A DNA stretch of 64,000 nucleotides from an uncultured Candidatus Thioglobus sp. (GTDB lineage: Bacteria > Pseudomonadota > Gammaproteobacteria > PS1 > Pseudothioglobaceae). The translations under genes were made by a program, and so were the position numbers. This document shows positions 53,978 to 63,221 of the stretch, piece by piece. How positions within the stretch are numbered: position 1 is the stretch's first letter; the number at the start of each line of letters is the position of its first letter. The stretch spans positions 22,642 through 86,641 of the forward strand of contig CAJJCX010000003.1 in the NCBI GenBank assembly GCA_905182815.1. The letters run 5' to 3'. A model generated the notes under the pieces. The model had not been told where the DNA came from and did no database searches. It saw only the letters and a program-made list of their open reading frames with translations.

Positions 53978-54485
53978 ATTCGCTTAAATCGTCTATTGTA
54001 ATTTCACCCATAAAAGTATGAAGTAATTCACCCTCTGGGCTATATATTTGAGTAGTTGGCATGCCTACAATTTCTCCAAAATTTGAATATTCAGAGTCGT
54101 TATCTTCGTTATAAAGTACGATAGGATAGTTAATCGAAAAGCGCCCCACATAGTCATTAATTATTTCTAGATCTACAGGCTCAAAATCAAGTCCAAGGAT
54201 TTCAACATGATCAGAATTTTCTTCATAAAATTTTACAAATGCAGGAATCTCTTTTAGGCAAGGAGTACACCAAGTTGCCCAAAAATTAATAACAAGATAT
54301 TTTCCGCGAGTATTTTTCTCTGTAAAAATGACACCTTTTGTATCTGTTAGGCTAAATGAAAGCTCTGGAACAGATTCATACCATGGCATTAGAGGTTTCG
54401 CCCAGTCTACTATATCGTTAAAACTTAATGCTTGGCTTGCATGAAATGGAGTTATTAGCCAGAGTATAATTAGAATTTTTTTCAT
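53958..54485 (-). CDS. TlpA/ResA-like periplasmic thioredoxin
   Basis: 175 residues with a signal peptide (about 1-19, MKKILIILWLITPFHASQA). Thioredoxin fold with the dithiol site WATWCTPCLKE and cis-Pro segment VGMPTTQIYSPEG. Likely a periplasmic thiol reductase, for example in cytochrome c maturation. Convergent with epmB (20-base overlap) and divergent from the ArsC-like gene with 11 bases between. Confidence 0.88.
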   Translation of the reverse strand: MKKILIILWLITPFHASQALSFNDIVDWAKPLMPWYESVPELSFSLTDTKGVIFTEKNTRGKYLVINFWATWCTPCLKEIPAFVKFYEENSDHVEILGLDFEPVDLEIINDYVGRFSINYPIVLYNEDNDSEYSNFGEIVGMPTTQIYSPEGELLHTFMGEITIDDLSEFIVPTS

Positions 54486-54496
54486 TAGTTAGTTTT

Positions 54497-54844
54497 ATGA
54501 ATGCAAAGATTTATCACAATTCTCGTTGCTCCAAATCAAGAGCAACTGTTGCTATTTTAGAACAAAATGAAGTTGACTTTGATGTTGTTAATTACTTGAT
54601 TGAGCCTCCCAGTGAATCAGAGCTCAGAGCAATTTTGAGTGATTTGGGTATAAGCGCTAGAGAACTTCTTAGAAAGGGTGAATCGAAGTACAAAGAATTG
54701 GAGCTATCTAATAAATCTTTAAGCGAAGACGAGTTAATTAAAGCAATGCATGAGTTTCCAATTTTAATTGAGCGACCAATCGTCAGAACAGAGAAGGGGG
54801 TTGCTATTGGAAGACCTCCAGAGAACATTCAATCAATTCTCTGA
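54497..54844 (+). CDS. ArsC/YfgD-family reductase
   Basis: 115 residues of the glutaredoxin-coupled arsenate reductase family: HNSRCSKSRAT with the single catalytic Cys near residue 10, and HEFPILIERPIVRTEKGVAIGRPPE with the conserved Arg residues of the anion site. Closer in length and ending to YfgD than plasmid ArsC (about 140). Arsenate activity is plausible but not assured. No ars operon is adjacent. Confidence 0.87.
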   Translation: MNAKIYHNSRCSKSRATVAILEQNEVDFDVVNYLIEPPSESELRAILSDLGISARELLRKGESKYKELELSNKSLSEDELIKAMHEFPILIERPIVRTEKGVAIGRPPENIQSIL

Positions 54845-54846
54845 TT

Positions 54847-55314
54847 TTATTCTCTATGGTACGGGTGATTATTAAGTAGGCTATATCCACGGTAGATTTG
54901 CTCTACTACTAATAGTCTTGCCATTGAGTGCGTCATTGTTAGATTGGACAGCCCCCAAACCTGATGACATTTTTGTTTAACTTCTGAAGAAAGCCCATCT
55001 GCGCCTCCAATGAAAAGTGCAACGTTCTCACCATCAAGCTGCCAGCTTTCGATTGACTTAGAAATTTGTTTACTAGTTTTTTGAGTCCCAGTCTCATCAA
55101 AGGCTACCAATAGTGTTGAATCGCTGGCGGCTTCTAGAAGTAATTTTGCTTCAAGGTTTTTTGAATTTTCTGAGCTGCTTGATTTTCGGTTTTGAGATTC
55201 TAAGCTTGTAATTGTGAAATTGTAGTAACTAGGAAGTTGTTTTTGATAGTGCTCAATGCCAAGGTTAATCCAACTAGGCATTTTTTTGCCAATCGTAATT
55301 AGGTTAATCCTCAT
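54847..55314 (-). CDS. rlmH: 23S rRNA pseudouridine-1915 N3-methyltransferase RlmH
   Basis: SPOUT-class enzyme, 155 residues, same as E. coli. SAM-knot motif ALFIGGADGLS and the C-terminal LTMTHSMARLLVVEQIYRGY...HPYHR are complete. Overlaps rsfS by 11 bases, the usual rsfS-rlmH pairing. Confidence 0.97.
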   Translation of the reverse strand: MRINLITIGKKMPSWINLGIEHYQKQLPSYYNFTITSLESQNRKSSSSENSKNLEAKLLLEAASDSTLLVAFDETGTQKTSKQISKSIESWQLDGENVALFIGGADGLSSEVKQKCHQVWGLSNLTMTHSMARLLVVEQIYRGYSLLNNHPYHRE

Positions 55315-55639
55315 CTTCCTCGGTAGACCATAATTTTTCTAATTTATAGAAGTCTCTGGTTTTTTCAGTCATTAAGTGAACAACAACCTCACCCAGGTCA
55401 ACTAAGGCCCACTCACTTTGTTGTTTGCCTTCGATTCCTAGGACAACCATGCCAACTCTCTTAGCTTCCGTACTGACATTAGTAGCCATACTTTTGACAT
55501 GTTGTATTGATCTGCCGGTAGCTATAATAATTGCCTCTATATCATCACACTGTTTCATAACGTTTAGGGTTATAACATTTTCACCTTTTAAATCATCAAT
55601 TACGTTTTCAACAATTTTTGTTTGTTTGTCAAGTGTCAT
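55304..55639 (-). CDS. rsfS: Ribosomal silencing factor RsfS
   Basis: Binds L14 and blocks subunit joining in starvation. 111 residues (E. coli 105). DDLKGENVITLNV, IIATGRSIQHVKSMA, and the diagnostic EGKQQSEWALVDLGEVVVHLM with YKLEKLW are all present. Overlaps nadD by 11 bases. Confidence 0.96.
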   Translation of the reverse strand: MTLDKQTKIVENVIDDLKGENVITLNVMKQCDDIEAIIIATGRSIQHVKSMATNVSTEAKRVGMVVLGIEGKQQSEWALVDLGEVVVHLMTEKTRDFYKLEKLWSTEEDED

Positions 55640-56237
55640 ATTTTTTTATAAAGCTAATTATGGAAGTAGGTAAAAAATTATCAAGATTTTGATTGGCGGC
55701 AATTTTACCTCTAATATCACTCGATGAAATATCTATCATTTGAGAATTGGAAAAATATAAGTATCCATTTGGTTTTGCTTTAAGTTGATGAGCATTCTTT
55801 GCTGTGTCAAAAGTTTCTAGAGTTTTACTAATTGGTTGATCGCCATTTCGTGGAAGCACAGCTAAATGGACCAACTTTGAAAATTCATCCCAGTTTTTCC
55901 AAGTTTTAAAATTGATAAAGCTATCCATTCCAATAACTAAGCAAATTGACTCATCTTTAAATGACTCTTTTAAGTCGAGTAGGGTGTCAATCATGAAAGA
56001 GTTTCCACCGCGTAAAATTTCTCTCGTATCTATCTCAAGACTCGTGAACTCCTTAATAGCCAGATTTAGCATTTGAAGTCTTTCTTTTGAGGTGTAATTT
56101 AGAGAGTTTTTATGGACGGGCTCAAAGCATGGCAGCATAAATAGTCGATCAATACTGAGTTCATTTTTTATTGATGTAGCTGTTTGAAGGTGTCCAAGAT
56201 GAACGGGATCAAAGGAGCCGCCATAAATTCCTATCAT
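55629..56237 (-). CDS. nadD: Nicotinate-nucleotide adenylyltransferase NadD
   Basis: Makes deamido-NAD from NaMN and ATP. Nucleotidyltransferase HxGH in YGGSFDPVHLGHLQTA, CLVIGMDSFINFKTW, and the C-terminal ISSSDIRGKI matching the ISSTxIR motif. 202 residues. ATG overlaps the stop of the MBL gene. Confidence 0.96.
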   Translation of the reverse strand: MIGIYGGSFDPVHLGHLQTATSIKNELSIDRLFMLPCFEPVHKNSLNYTSKERLQMLNLAIKEFTSLEIDTREILRGGNSFMIDTLLDLKESFKDESICLVIGMDSFINFKTWKNWDEFSKLVHLAVLPRNGDQPISKTLETFDTAKNAHQLKAKPNGYLYFSNSQMIDISSSDIRGKIAANQNLDNFLPTSIISFIKKYDT

Positions 56238-56956
56238 AGTAAGGCATTTACTTCATCTAGTGTCATTGGAGACATAGGGTACGTTCTAGTTGAATCATGG
56301 ACATGCATTCTATATCGAACAAACGTATCTTCATCTTTGATAAGTAAAAAAGGGTTTGCTTTTTTTTGCTCTGCTATTGTCGTTGTTATCTCTGATCCAT
56401 AATTATGTCCACATAATAAGTGGATATCATCTCCCACTTCAGTCAATAATTTTTTAAGTGAATGAAATAATGTCACTGGATTGGAGCCTGCAAGGCTGCA
56501 TATACCAACGCCATAAACGAATAATGTGTCACCAGCAATAAGATGCTCGTCTAAAAGATAGCAAATACCACCAGCAGTATGCCCAGGGGTTTCAATAATT
56601 TTTATTTTTGTTTCACCTAGCTTGATGATTTCACCATCTTTAACTGTGTGAACTTTATTTTCAATATTTAAGTAAGGAACTTCATTAACGCCAGCAGTAA
56701 TTTTTGCACCTGTTTTATTAGCTAGGTCATCGACCGCATTTGTATGATCACCATGCCAGTGCGTAATCCAAATATCGGTAAGGGTATAGCCTTTACTCTT
56801 TATTTTCTCTAAAAATAAGTCTGGCTCCCATGCAGGGTCTACGATTGCACATGTTTTGGTTGCCTCATCAAATATAAAATGAATTGAATTTTCATAGGCG
56901 CCAATATGATAAAGCACGTCGATTGAGTATTGATTACTGTTGTATGTTTTTTCCAT
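56234..56956 (-). CDS. MBL-fold metallo-hydrolase (glyoxalase II-like)
   Basis: 240 residues. Dinuclear metal motif THWHGDHTNAV, ETPGHTAGGICYLL and the final His of CGHNYGSE follow the glyoxalase II layout, but the C-terminal HAGH-type substrate domain is only partly similar. S-lactoylglutathione or another thioester is the likely substrate; a persulfide dioxygenase is less likely. First gene of the nadD-rsfS-rlmH operon. Confidence 0.82.
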   Translation of the reverse strand: MEKTYNSNQYSIDVLYHIGAYENSIHFIFDEATKTCAIVDPAWEPDLFLEKIKSKGYTLTDIWITHWHGDHTNAVDDLANKTGAKITAGVNEVPYLNIENKVHTVKDGEIIKLGETKIKIIETPGHTAGGICYLLDEHLIAGDTLFVYGVGICSLAGSNPVTLFHSLKKLLTEVGDDIHLLCGHNYGSEITTTIAEQKKANPFLLIKDEDTFVRYRMHVHDSTRTYPMSPMTLDEVNALL

Positions 56957-56981
56957 AATGCATTATTTTACCAATTTTGAC

Positions 56982-57009
56982 TTGACTGAAATGAGATACA
57001 GATTATAAT
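56982..57009 (+). promoter_or_regulatory. Sigma-70 promoter of the tRNA cluster
   Basis: TTGACT (56982-56987), 16-base spacer, TATAAT (57004-57009), 30 bases before tRNA-Ala. A second TTGACT overlaps five bases upstream. One of the best promoter matches in the window, as expected for stable RNA. Confidence 0.75.
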
Positions 57010-57039
57010 TTACGCTTTTGCTAAACATCCTAGTTTCTT

Positions 57040-57115
57040 GGGGCTATAGCTCAGCTGGGAGAGCGCTTCGCTGGCAGTGAAGAGGTCGGCGGTTCGATCC
57101 CGCCTAGCTCCACCA
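57040..57115 (+). tRNA. tRNA-Ala(GGC)
   Basis: 76 bases with encoded CCA. Acceptor GGGGCTA/TAGCTCC keeps the G3-U70 pair that identifies alanine tRNA. Anticodon loop CTGGCAG with anticodon GGC. T arm GGTTCGATCC. First of three tRNAs in a row. Confidence 0.97.
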
Positions 57116-57132
57116 AGCAAAATAGTTTTAAT

Positions 57133-57207
57133 GTCGCGTTCGTCTATCGGTTAGGACTCCAGGTTTTCATCCTGGCAAGAGGGGTTCGATTCCCCTACGC
57201 GATGCCA
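57133..57207 (+). tRNA. tRNA-Glu(TTC), first copy
   Basis: 75 bases with CCA. Anticodon stem CCAGG/CCTGG encloses TTTTCAT, anticodon TTC. Acceptor GTCGCGT/ACGCGAT pairs fully except a terminal G1-U72 wobble, unusual for Glu. T arm GGGGTTCGATTCCCC is perfect. 17 bases after tRNA-Ala. Confidence 0.93.
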
Positions 57208-57273
57208 TTTTTTTTAATTAAAAAGGGCAAATTTTAATTTAATGCTCTAAAGTAATACCATCTAAAACCCTTT

Positions 57274-57350
57274 GTCCCGTTCGTCTAGTGGCCCAGGACG
57301 CCAGGATTTCATCCTGGAAACAGGTAGTTCAAATCTCCTACGGGACGCCA
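57274..57350 (+). tRNA. tRNA-Glu(TTC), second copy
   Basis: 77 bases with CCA. Acceptor GTCCCGT/ACGGGAC is fully paired, anticodon loop ATTTCAT gives TTC, D arm close to E. coli tRNA-Glu. The T arm is weak: GGTAG/CTCCT has a T-C mismatch and a G-T pair, and the loop reads TTCAAAT. Same specificity as the preceding copy but clearly different sequence. Could be functional, decaying, or affected by base errors. Confidence 0.85.
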
Positions 57351-57562
57351 CTTCAGCTGAATTGAAATCAGAATTCTAAGCTAATTAAATTTGAGAGTTG
57401 ATTTGACCTATATCTCCTTTGATAATTACTCAACTCACTAAGTTTTTTTATTGCTATAGTGGTTATTTAATGAAGCCTAATACATCAAATTTAAATTATA
57501 ATTGTTTTTGAAAGATATGTTATTTTAGAAGTGCTTTAAAAAATTATTTATAAGGAAATACT

Positions 57563-58518
57563 ATGAGCCATATTATTTATGAACCAGTAAAACAGCGGCT
57601 TCAGCGAAGCGAATTAGCAGTTCCAGGATCCAGTCCTAATATGTTTGAAAAAGCACTGAAAAGCGCAGCAGATTTTGTATTTTTAGATTTAGAAGATGCT
57701 GTAGCGCCAGATGATAAAGTGACGGCACGTAAAAATGTTATTGATGCACTTCAAGATTTAGATTGGCAAGGTAATGGTAAGACTATTTCTGTTCGAATCA
57801 ATAGTATCGATACGCACTATATGTATCGCGATGTAGTTGAGGTGGTTGAGCAAGCAGGCCAGCATCTTGATACTATTTTGCTTCCTAAGGCAGGCACAGC
57901 TTCAGATGTTTATATGCTGTCAGCAATGCTTAATCAAATTGAGACTTCTAAGGGCTTTAAACATCGAATTGGAATTGAAGTACTCATTGAAACTACGTTA
58001 GGTATGGCTAATGTTATGGATATTGCTAAATGTGGCCGTGAAGAGCGACTTGAGGCGATGCACTTTGGTGTTGCAGACTATGCTGCAAGTTGTCGAGCGC
58101 GAACAACCGTTATAGGTGGTTTAAATCCTAATTACCCAGGTGATCAATGGCATGCTGGCCTATCTCAAATGTTAGTGGCCTGTAGAGCTTATGGATTTCG
58201 AGGCCAATTGATGGACCTTTTGGGGATTTTAATGATCCTGAGTCTTATAAAGATGCTGCAAGAAGAGGGGCTGCTCTTGGCTTTGAGGGAAAGTGGGCAA
58301 TTCACCCTTCACAAATTGAGTTGGCTAATGAGATTTATACCCCTCCAGAATCTGAAGTCTCGCATGCGAAACAGATTCTTATTGCATTAGATGAGGCAGC
58401 TAAAGAGGGTCGAGGTGCGGCTCAACTAAATGGGCGAATGATTGATGCTGCTTCTGCAAAGATGGCTGAAAATATTGTCAATACAGATAATGCAATAAAT
58501 GGGAAAGTTGTCGCGTAA
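57563..58518 (+). CDS. mcl: Malyl-CoA lyase (HpcH/HpaI aldolase family), frameshift near 58212
   Basis: Splits L-malyl-CoA into glyoxylate and acetyl-CoA (reversible). RSELAVPGSSPNMFEKA, FVFLDLEDAVAPDDKV with metal-site Glu/Asp, KAGTASDVYML, GIEVLIET and MHFGVADYAA. The frame breaks near 58212. The other frame resumes with GPFGDFNDPESYKDAARRG and GKWAIHPSQIELANE, continuing to 58518. Joined length about 318 residues, as in methylotroph Mcl. mtkA starts 2 bases later. CitE-type citramalyl lyases are related, but the mtkAB partners favour malyl-CoA. Confidence 0.9.
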
Positions 58519-58520
58519 TT

Positions 58521-59702
58521 ATGAATATTCATGAGTACCAAGCTAAGAAGCTATTAAGTAAATATGGAGTTCCCATTCCCAAGGGGGGCATTGCGCACTC
58601 TGCAACTGAGGCAATTTACCAAGCCAGTGAGCTGGGTGGGAGTAAATGGATTGTTAAAGCTCAGCTTCATTCAGGTGCGCGTGGAAAAGCTGGTGGTGTG
58701 AAACTGTGTAATAGTCATCAAGAAATTGCAGATTTTTGTCATAATCTTCTTGGTAATAAGCTTGTAACTCTCCAGACTGGTCCAGAGGGAAAAATGGTTT
58801 CAAGTATCTATGTTGAAGAAGCAAGTGATATTGCTAAAGAGCTTTACTTTAGCATTGTTCTTGATAGAGCAACTCAAAAAGTCACTTTAATTGCCTCTAC
58901 TGAAGGCGGAATGGATATTGAAAAAGTTGCAGAAGAGACACCAGAAAAAATTTCAAAAATTATGATTGACCCTGCTGTTGGAATGCAACCCTTTCAGGCT
59001 CGTCAGTTAGCTTTTACATTAGATATACCTAATGAGGTTGTTGGCGCTGCCAGTCGAGCAGTTATGAAATGTTATCGCGCATTTCGAGATACTGATGCTA
59101 ATTTATTAGAGATCAATCCATTAATATTGACAACTGATAATAAGGTTATGGCTATTGATGCGAAGATGACATTTGATGAGAATGCACTTTATCGTAGACC
59201 AGAAATTCTAGAATTTCGTGATAAAACACAAGAAGATCCTCGTGAAACAAATGCTGCCGAGCATGATTTAAGTTATGTTGGCTTAGATGGAAATATTGGA
59301 TGCCTCATTAATGGAGCAGGTCTTGCTATGGCGACAATGGATATGATTCAACATGCGGGCGGAGAGCCTGCAAATTTTCTAGATATTGGTGGCGGTGCAT
59401 CTGCTGAGAGGGTAGCAACATCGATAGAATTAGTATTGTCTGATGAATCTGTAGAAGCTATCTTGATTAACATTTTTGCTGGAATAAACCGATGTGATTG
59501 GGTTGCCCAAGGTATTGTGGATTTTCTAAATAAGCGAGATATTGACATCCCTTTAGTTGTTCGTTTATCTGGAACTAATGTAGAAAAGGGACAGAAAATA
59601 TTAAAAGATAGTGGTAAAAAAGTTATTACAGCTGATACCTTATCTGATGCAGCATACAAAGTTGTGTCTGCATGGAAGCAAGCAAAAGGGAGTAAGAATT
59701 AA
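58521..59702 (+). CDS. mtkA: Malate-CoA ligase (malate thiokinase) beta subunit, SucC-like
   Basis: ATP-grasp CoA ligase subunit, 393 residues (SucC 388). MNIHEYQAKKLLSKYGVPIPKG, QLHSGARGKAGGVK, LLEINPLILT with metal ligands, and GGGASAERVATSIELVLSD. Sequence alone would also allow succinyl-CoA synthetase. Position directly after malyl-CoA lyase, and no other TCA gene here, favour malate as substrate: malate + CoA + ATP gives malyl-CoA for cleavage. Confidence 0.88.
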   Translation: MNIHEYQAKKLLSKYGVPIPKGGIAHSATEAIYQASELGGSKWIVKAQLHSGARGKAGGVKLCNSHQEIADFCHNLLGNKLVTLQTGPEGKMVSSIYVEEASDIAKELYFSIVLDRATQKVTLIASTEGGMDIEKVAEETPEKISKIMIDPAVGMQPFQARQLAFTLDIPNEVVGAASRAVMKCYRAFRDTDANLLEINPLILTTDNKVMAIDAKMTFDENALYRRPEILEFRDKTQEDPRETNAAEHDLSYVGLDGNIGCLINGAGLAMATMDMIQHAGGEPANFLDIGGGASAERVATSIELVLSDESVEAILINIFAGINRCDWVAQGIVDFLNKRDIDIPLVVRLSGTNVEKGQKILKDSGKKVITADTLSDAAYKVVSAWKQAKGSKN

Positions 59703-59704
59703 TT

Positions 59705-60593
59705 ATGAGTATTTTTATAGATGAAAAAACCCCAGTTTTAGTTCAAGGAATAACTGGCCGTATTGGCTCTTTTCATACTCAAGAGATGATTGACTATGGC
59801 ACAAACATTGTGGCAGGTGTTACTCCAGGTAAAGGTGGCACAATGCATTTAGGAAAGCCTGTATTTAATACAGTCGAGGAGGCCGTCTTAGCTACAGGCG
59901 CAGAAGCGAGTATTGTTTTTGTACCTCCAGCCTATGCTGCTGATGGAATTATGGAGGCGGCCGAATCAAATATAAGATTTTGCGTAAGTATTACTGATGG
60001 AATACCAACACATGACATGATAAGAGTTAAGCGTTATATTAATAGTGCTCCCCAAGAAAAACGTATGGTTTTAACTGGGCCTAATTGTGCTGGCACGATT
60101 AGTCCAGGAAAATCGCTTGTTAGGCATTATGCCTGGGCATATTTATAAACAAGGCAGTGTTGGTTTGATTGGAAGGTCAGGAACTTTAGGCTATGAGGCA
60201 GCATCTCAAATGAAGGAGCTTGGTATTGGAATAAGCACTAGTGTTGGGATTGGCGGTGACCCAATTAATGGAAGCTCTTTCTTAGAAATTTTAAAATATT
60301 TTGAAAATGATGATGAAACTGAAGCTGTCATGATTATTGGAGAAATTGGAGGCCCTCAGGAGGCTGAGGTAGCTGAATATTTTCAAAAACATATGAATAA
60401 ACCTATGGCGGCTTATATAGCAGGACTAACAGCCCCCTCTGGACGAACAATGGGGCATGCAGGTGCTATTGTTAGCTCAAGTGGTGAAAGTGCTGCAGAA
60501 AAAGTAGTAATTCTTAAAGATGCTGGGATTATGGTTGCACCGACTCCGTCTGATATGGGGTCAACAGTAGCAGCGCTCTTAAAAGGTCTTTAG
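59705..60593 (+). CDS. mtkB: Malate-CoA ligase alpha subunit, SucD-like (frameshift near 60115)
   Basis: CoA-binding and phosphohistidine subunit. [33 protein letters not shown] (CoA site), [14 protein letters not shown], and [14 protein letters not shown]. The frame breaks near 60115; the other frame gives [36 protein letters not shown] and the active His in MGHAGAIV. Joined length about 296 residues (SucD 289). Two bases after mtkA. Confidence 0.9.
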
Positions 60594-60667
60594 ATATCTA
60601 AATATATTTATCTGATTGACCTATATAATACTTTATTTAATTCAATACTTTTTATCTAGTATTTAAA

Positions 60668-61263
60668 ATGAAAAGCTCAAATATAATTTATCATCAAGCA
60701 TCCGTAACTCGGCAAAGGCGAAATAAGTTAAATAACCATCGCTCAGTTGTTCTTTGGTTTACTGGTCTTTCTGGCTCTGGTAAGTCTACTTTAGCACATT
60801 CCTTAGAAGAAAAATTATTTCAAAAAGGATGCAGGACTTTTGTATTAGATGGTGACAATGTTCGTCATGGTTTAAATTCTAATCTTGATTTTAGTGAGGC
60901 TGGATAGACTGAAAATATTCGCCGAATTAGTGAAGTCAGCAAGTTAATGCTTGAATCTGGCTTAATTGTAATGACTGCCTTTATTAGTCCAATCAATAAA
61001 GATCGAGATGAGGCAAGACAATTAATTTCTAATGATAGATTTTATAGAAATTTACTGTAAAGCTAGTATAGAAACTTGTGAAACTAGAGACGTCAAAGGG
61101 CTTTATAAGCGTGCAAGGGCAGGAGAGATTAAACAATTACACGGGCATTGACTCTCCTTATGAGGTGCCAGAAAATCCAGAGTTAACAATTGATACTGAT
61201 AATCAAAGCTCTAGAGAGATCAGTATCTAAAATTCTTAGCTTCTTGAAGATCAAATGGAATAA
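60668..61263 (+). CDS. cysC: Adenylylsulfate (APS) kinase CysC, disrupted by several indels
   Basis: Phosphorylates APS to PAPS, the universal sulfate donor. The first 79 residues are intact with P-loop [11 protein letters not shown] and [17 protein letters not shown] at 60905 follows, but [14 protein letters not shown] resumes at once in the same frame. The context fits one extra G and one lost A. Later breaks near 61040 and 61130 separate [27 protein letters not shown] and [12 protein letters not shown], all good CysC segments. At least four indels. Either base errors or a recently dead gene. Convergent with the sulfotransferase. Confidence 0.82.
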
Positions 61264-61285
61264 TTAACTAGCTTAATTATTTTTT

Positions 61286-63104
61286 TTAATAAGGCTTAAG
61301 GCCTTCAATGAGCGGTTGAATATGCGACTTCATATTTTTTCCAGTCGTCAGAGCTACCTTGGTACATTTTTTTTCTAACCTGTGATGCGCTTGCTGTTTT
61401 TACAGCTCGCTTGTTAGTGTGAAAATTTAAGCAACTCTCGTCCCACTCTAATTCACAATATTTCAATAATTTTTTAGTTTCTTTTTCTTGGTTGTTAGTT
61501 AAGTCTTCATAACTAATATCATAAATTTGATCTGGAAATAATTCATGCCAAAAAATCATAAGTTCTGAATATAATGCATAAAAATTAGCTAAATCATTTA
61601 AATTATAAGCCCATCCATTGCCCTTACCACTGAAGTAGTTTTTATAAATTGACCAGCATACTGCTCTTGCATCTCTTCTTAAATGAATAATTTTGGCCTC
61701 TGGAAAGGCTTTCAAAATAAATCCAATATATTGAAAATTAAGAGGCCATTTATCGGTAATGATATCTTCATTAATATCAAGATTGGAAAGAGATTCTAAG
61801 TATTTTTGACGAATAGATAAAAAATACTTTTCAGACAAGTTATTTTATCTTGAGTTGATGGGTCGGCTAAAATTGAACTAGTAAGATCGCTTATTGTGCT
61901 TAATTCATCTGCTCCATATACTGCATGATGACTTGAAATGATTTGTTCAACTAGTGTTGTTCCTGAGCGAGGCATACCAACAATAAAAATTGGGCATTTA
62001 AATTGAGGTTCATCTAACTAATTCTTTATTAATAGAAGGAAGGTCAAGCCTAAATATTTTTTTAATTAGTGAATGCTTGATCTGATAATCATTAATAGAA
62101 TAATTTAATTGCTCTTTACGAAGGCGATTTCCCTTATTTAAAAACTTAAATAGTACATCTTGATTGTCTAAATCGTCATTCACTTTAGCTAGAGCAAAAT
62201 TTATAAATATTTGATCTGATTGGTTGAGATTGCCAGAAGAAAGGAGTGATTTCATTTTAGAAATCTGAATATCATTTTTTTTATATTTTTTTAATCTGCT
62301 TAAATTGAAGTGAGCTTCAGCAAAGTCAGGTTTAACATTGATTGCTTCTTCGTAATGATTTAATGCTTCAACTTCAAGGCCAAGAATTTCGTATGAAATT
62401 CCTAGATTATTCAATGCTTGAGCATATTTTGGATTAATAGTTACTGCTTTTTTATAATGCTTTATAGCTTCATCAAATTTATCTAGCTCTTGAGATGCTG
62501 CACCAAGGCTATTATGAGCCTCAGCATATTCTGGGCTATAGGCAATTGCCCATTCAAAACTCTTGATTGCAGAGTTTGTATAACCAAGCTCTAAGGAAAT
62601 AAGTCCTAGGTTATTATGAGCAGCAGGGTACGCATGTTTAACAGTTAATTGCTTCTTTCATAGTGCTTGATTGCGTTATCAAGCTGATGGGTCTCTTTGA
62701 AATGCAACCCCAAGATTATAATGTGCTTCAGCATATTTAGGATTAAGGGCTATTGCCTTTTCAAAGTTAATAATTGCTAAATCAATTGGACCAAGTCCAC
62801 TATAACAAGCGCCACTAATATTAAATAATAATGGATCATTTGGGAAGTCTTTAATTAAAAGTTGATTAGCATATAGTGCTTCTTGGAATTTGTCACAAGA
62901 GTAGCATTGAATGACTTCATTTAACTGTTCTTGTGTTGGCGCTATTTCTTTTTTTTTGGCTATTTTAGATAGCTCTTTTTGCGCTTCTTGGTTATTTGGA
63001 AAAGATTTAAGAACGGTTAAATAAATTTTTTGAGCCTCACCTATCTGTCCTTTTTTTTTGAGTTTTTGTGCGCGATTTAAAAGTCGTTGTGTTTTGATTG
63101 TCAT
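61286..63104 (-). CDS. TPR-repeat sulfotransferase, several frame breaks
   Basis: The N-terminus [20 protein letters not shown] starts a series of about six TPR units ([56 protein letters not shown]). A sulfotransferase domain follows, with the PAPS 5'-phosphosulfate loop [14 protein letters not shown] (about 61985-61935) and the 3'-phosphate loop [13 protein letters not shown]. Breaks lie near 62680, 62640, 62015, 61840 and 61330. Corrected end reads [15 protein letters not shown], stop 61286-61288. About 605 residues. Likely sulfates a protein or glycan; target unknown. PAPS would come from the adjacent CysC. Confidence 0.8.
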
Positions 63105-63113
63105 TGCAAATTT

Positions 63114-63221
63114 TTATTTTTTTAAAAAAGGCTTGAGACCATCAATGAGCGGCTTAATATGCTTAAGATCATTAATTAATGTCTGAATATGCGACTCATA
63201 ATTTTTCCAGGCCCAGAGCTT
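63114..63221 (-). other. Orphan sulfotransferase-tail remnant
   Basis: Between the glycosyltransferase stop and the TPR-sulfotransferase start lies a coding-like stretch reading SSGPWKNYESHIQTLIND and, after LKHI, KPLIDGLKPFLKK, stop 63114-63116. It is clearly related to the C-terminal tail of the neighbouring sulfotransferase ([18 protein letters not shown]), yet no sulfotransferase body precedes it. It reads as the leftover of a deleted paralogue or a recombination scar. Confidence 0.6.

Noticed and set aside
58521..60593. Succinyl-CoA synthetase sucCD
   Set aside because: Sequence permits it, but tight linkage behind malyl-CoA lyase and absence of other TCA genes favour malate thiokinase. 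Phylogeny would decide.
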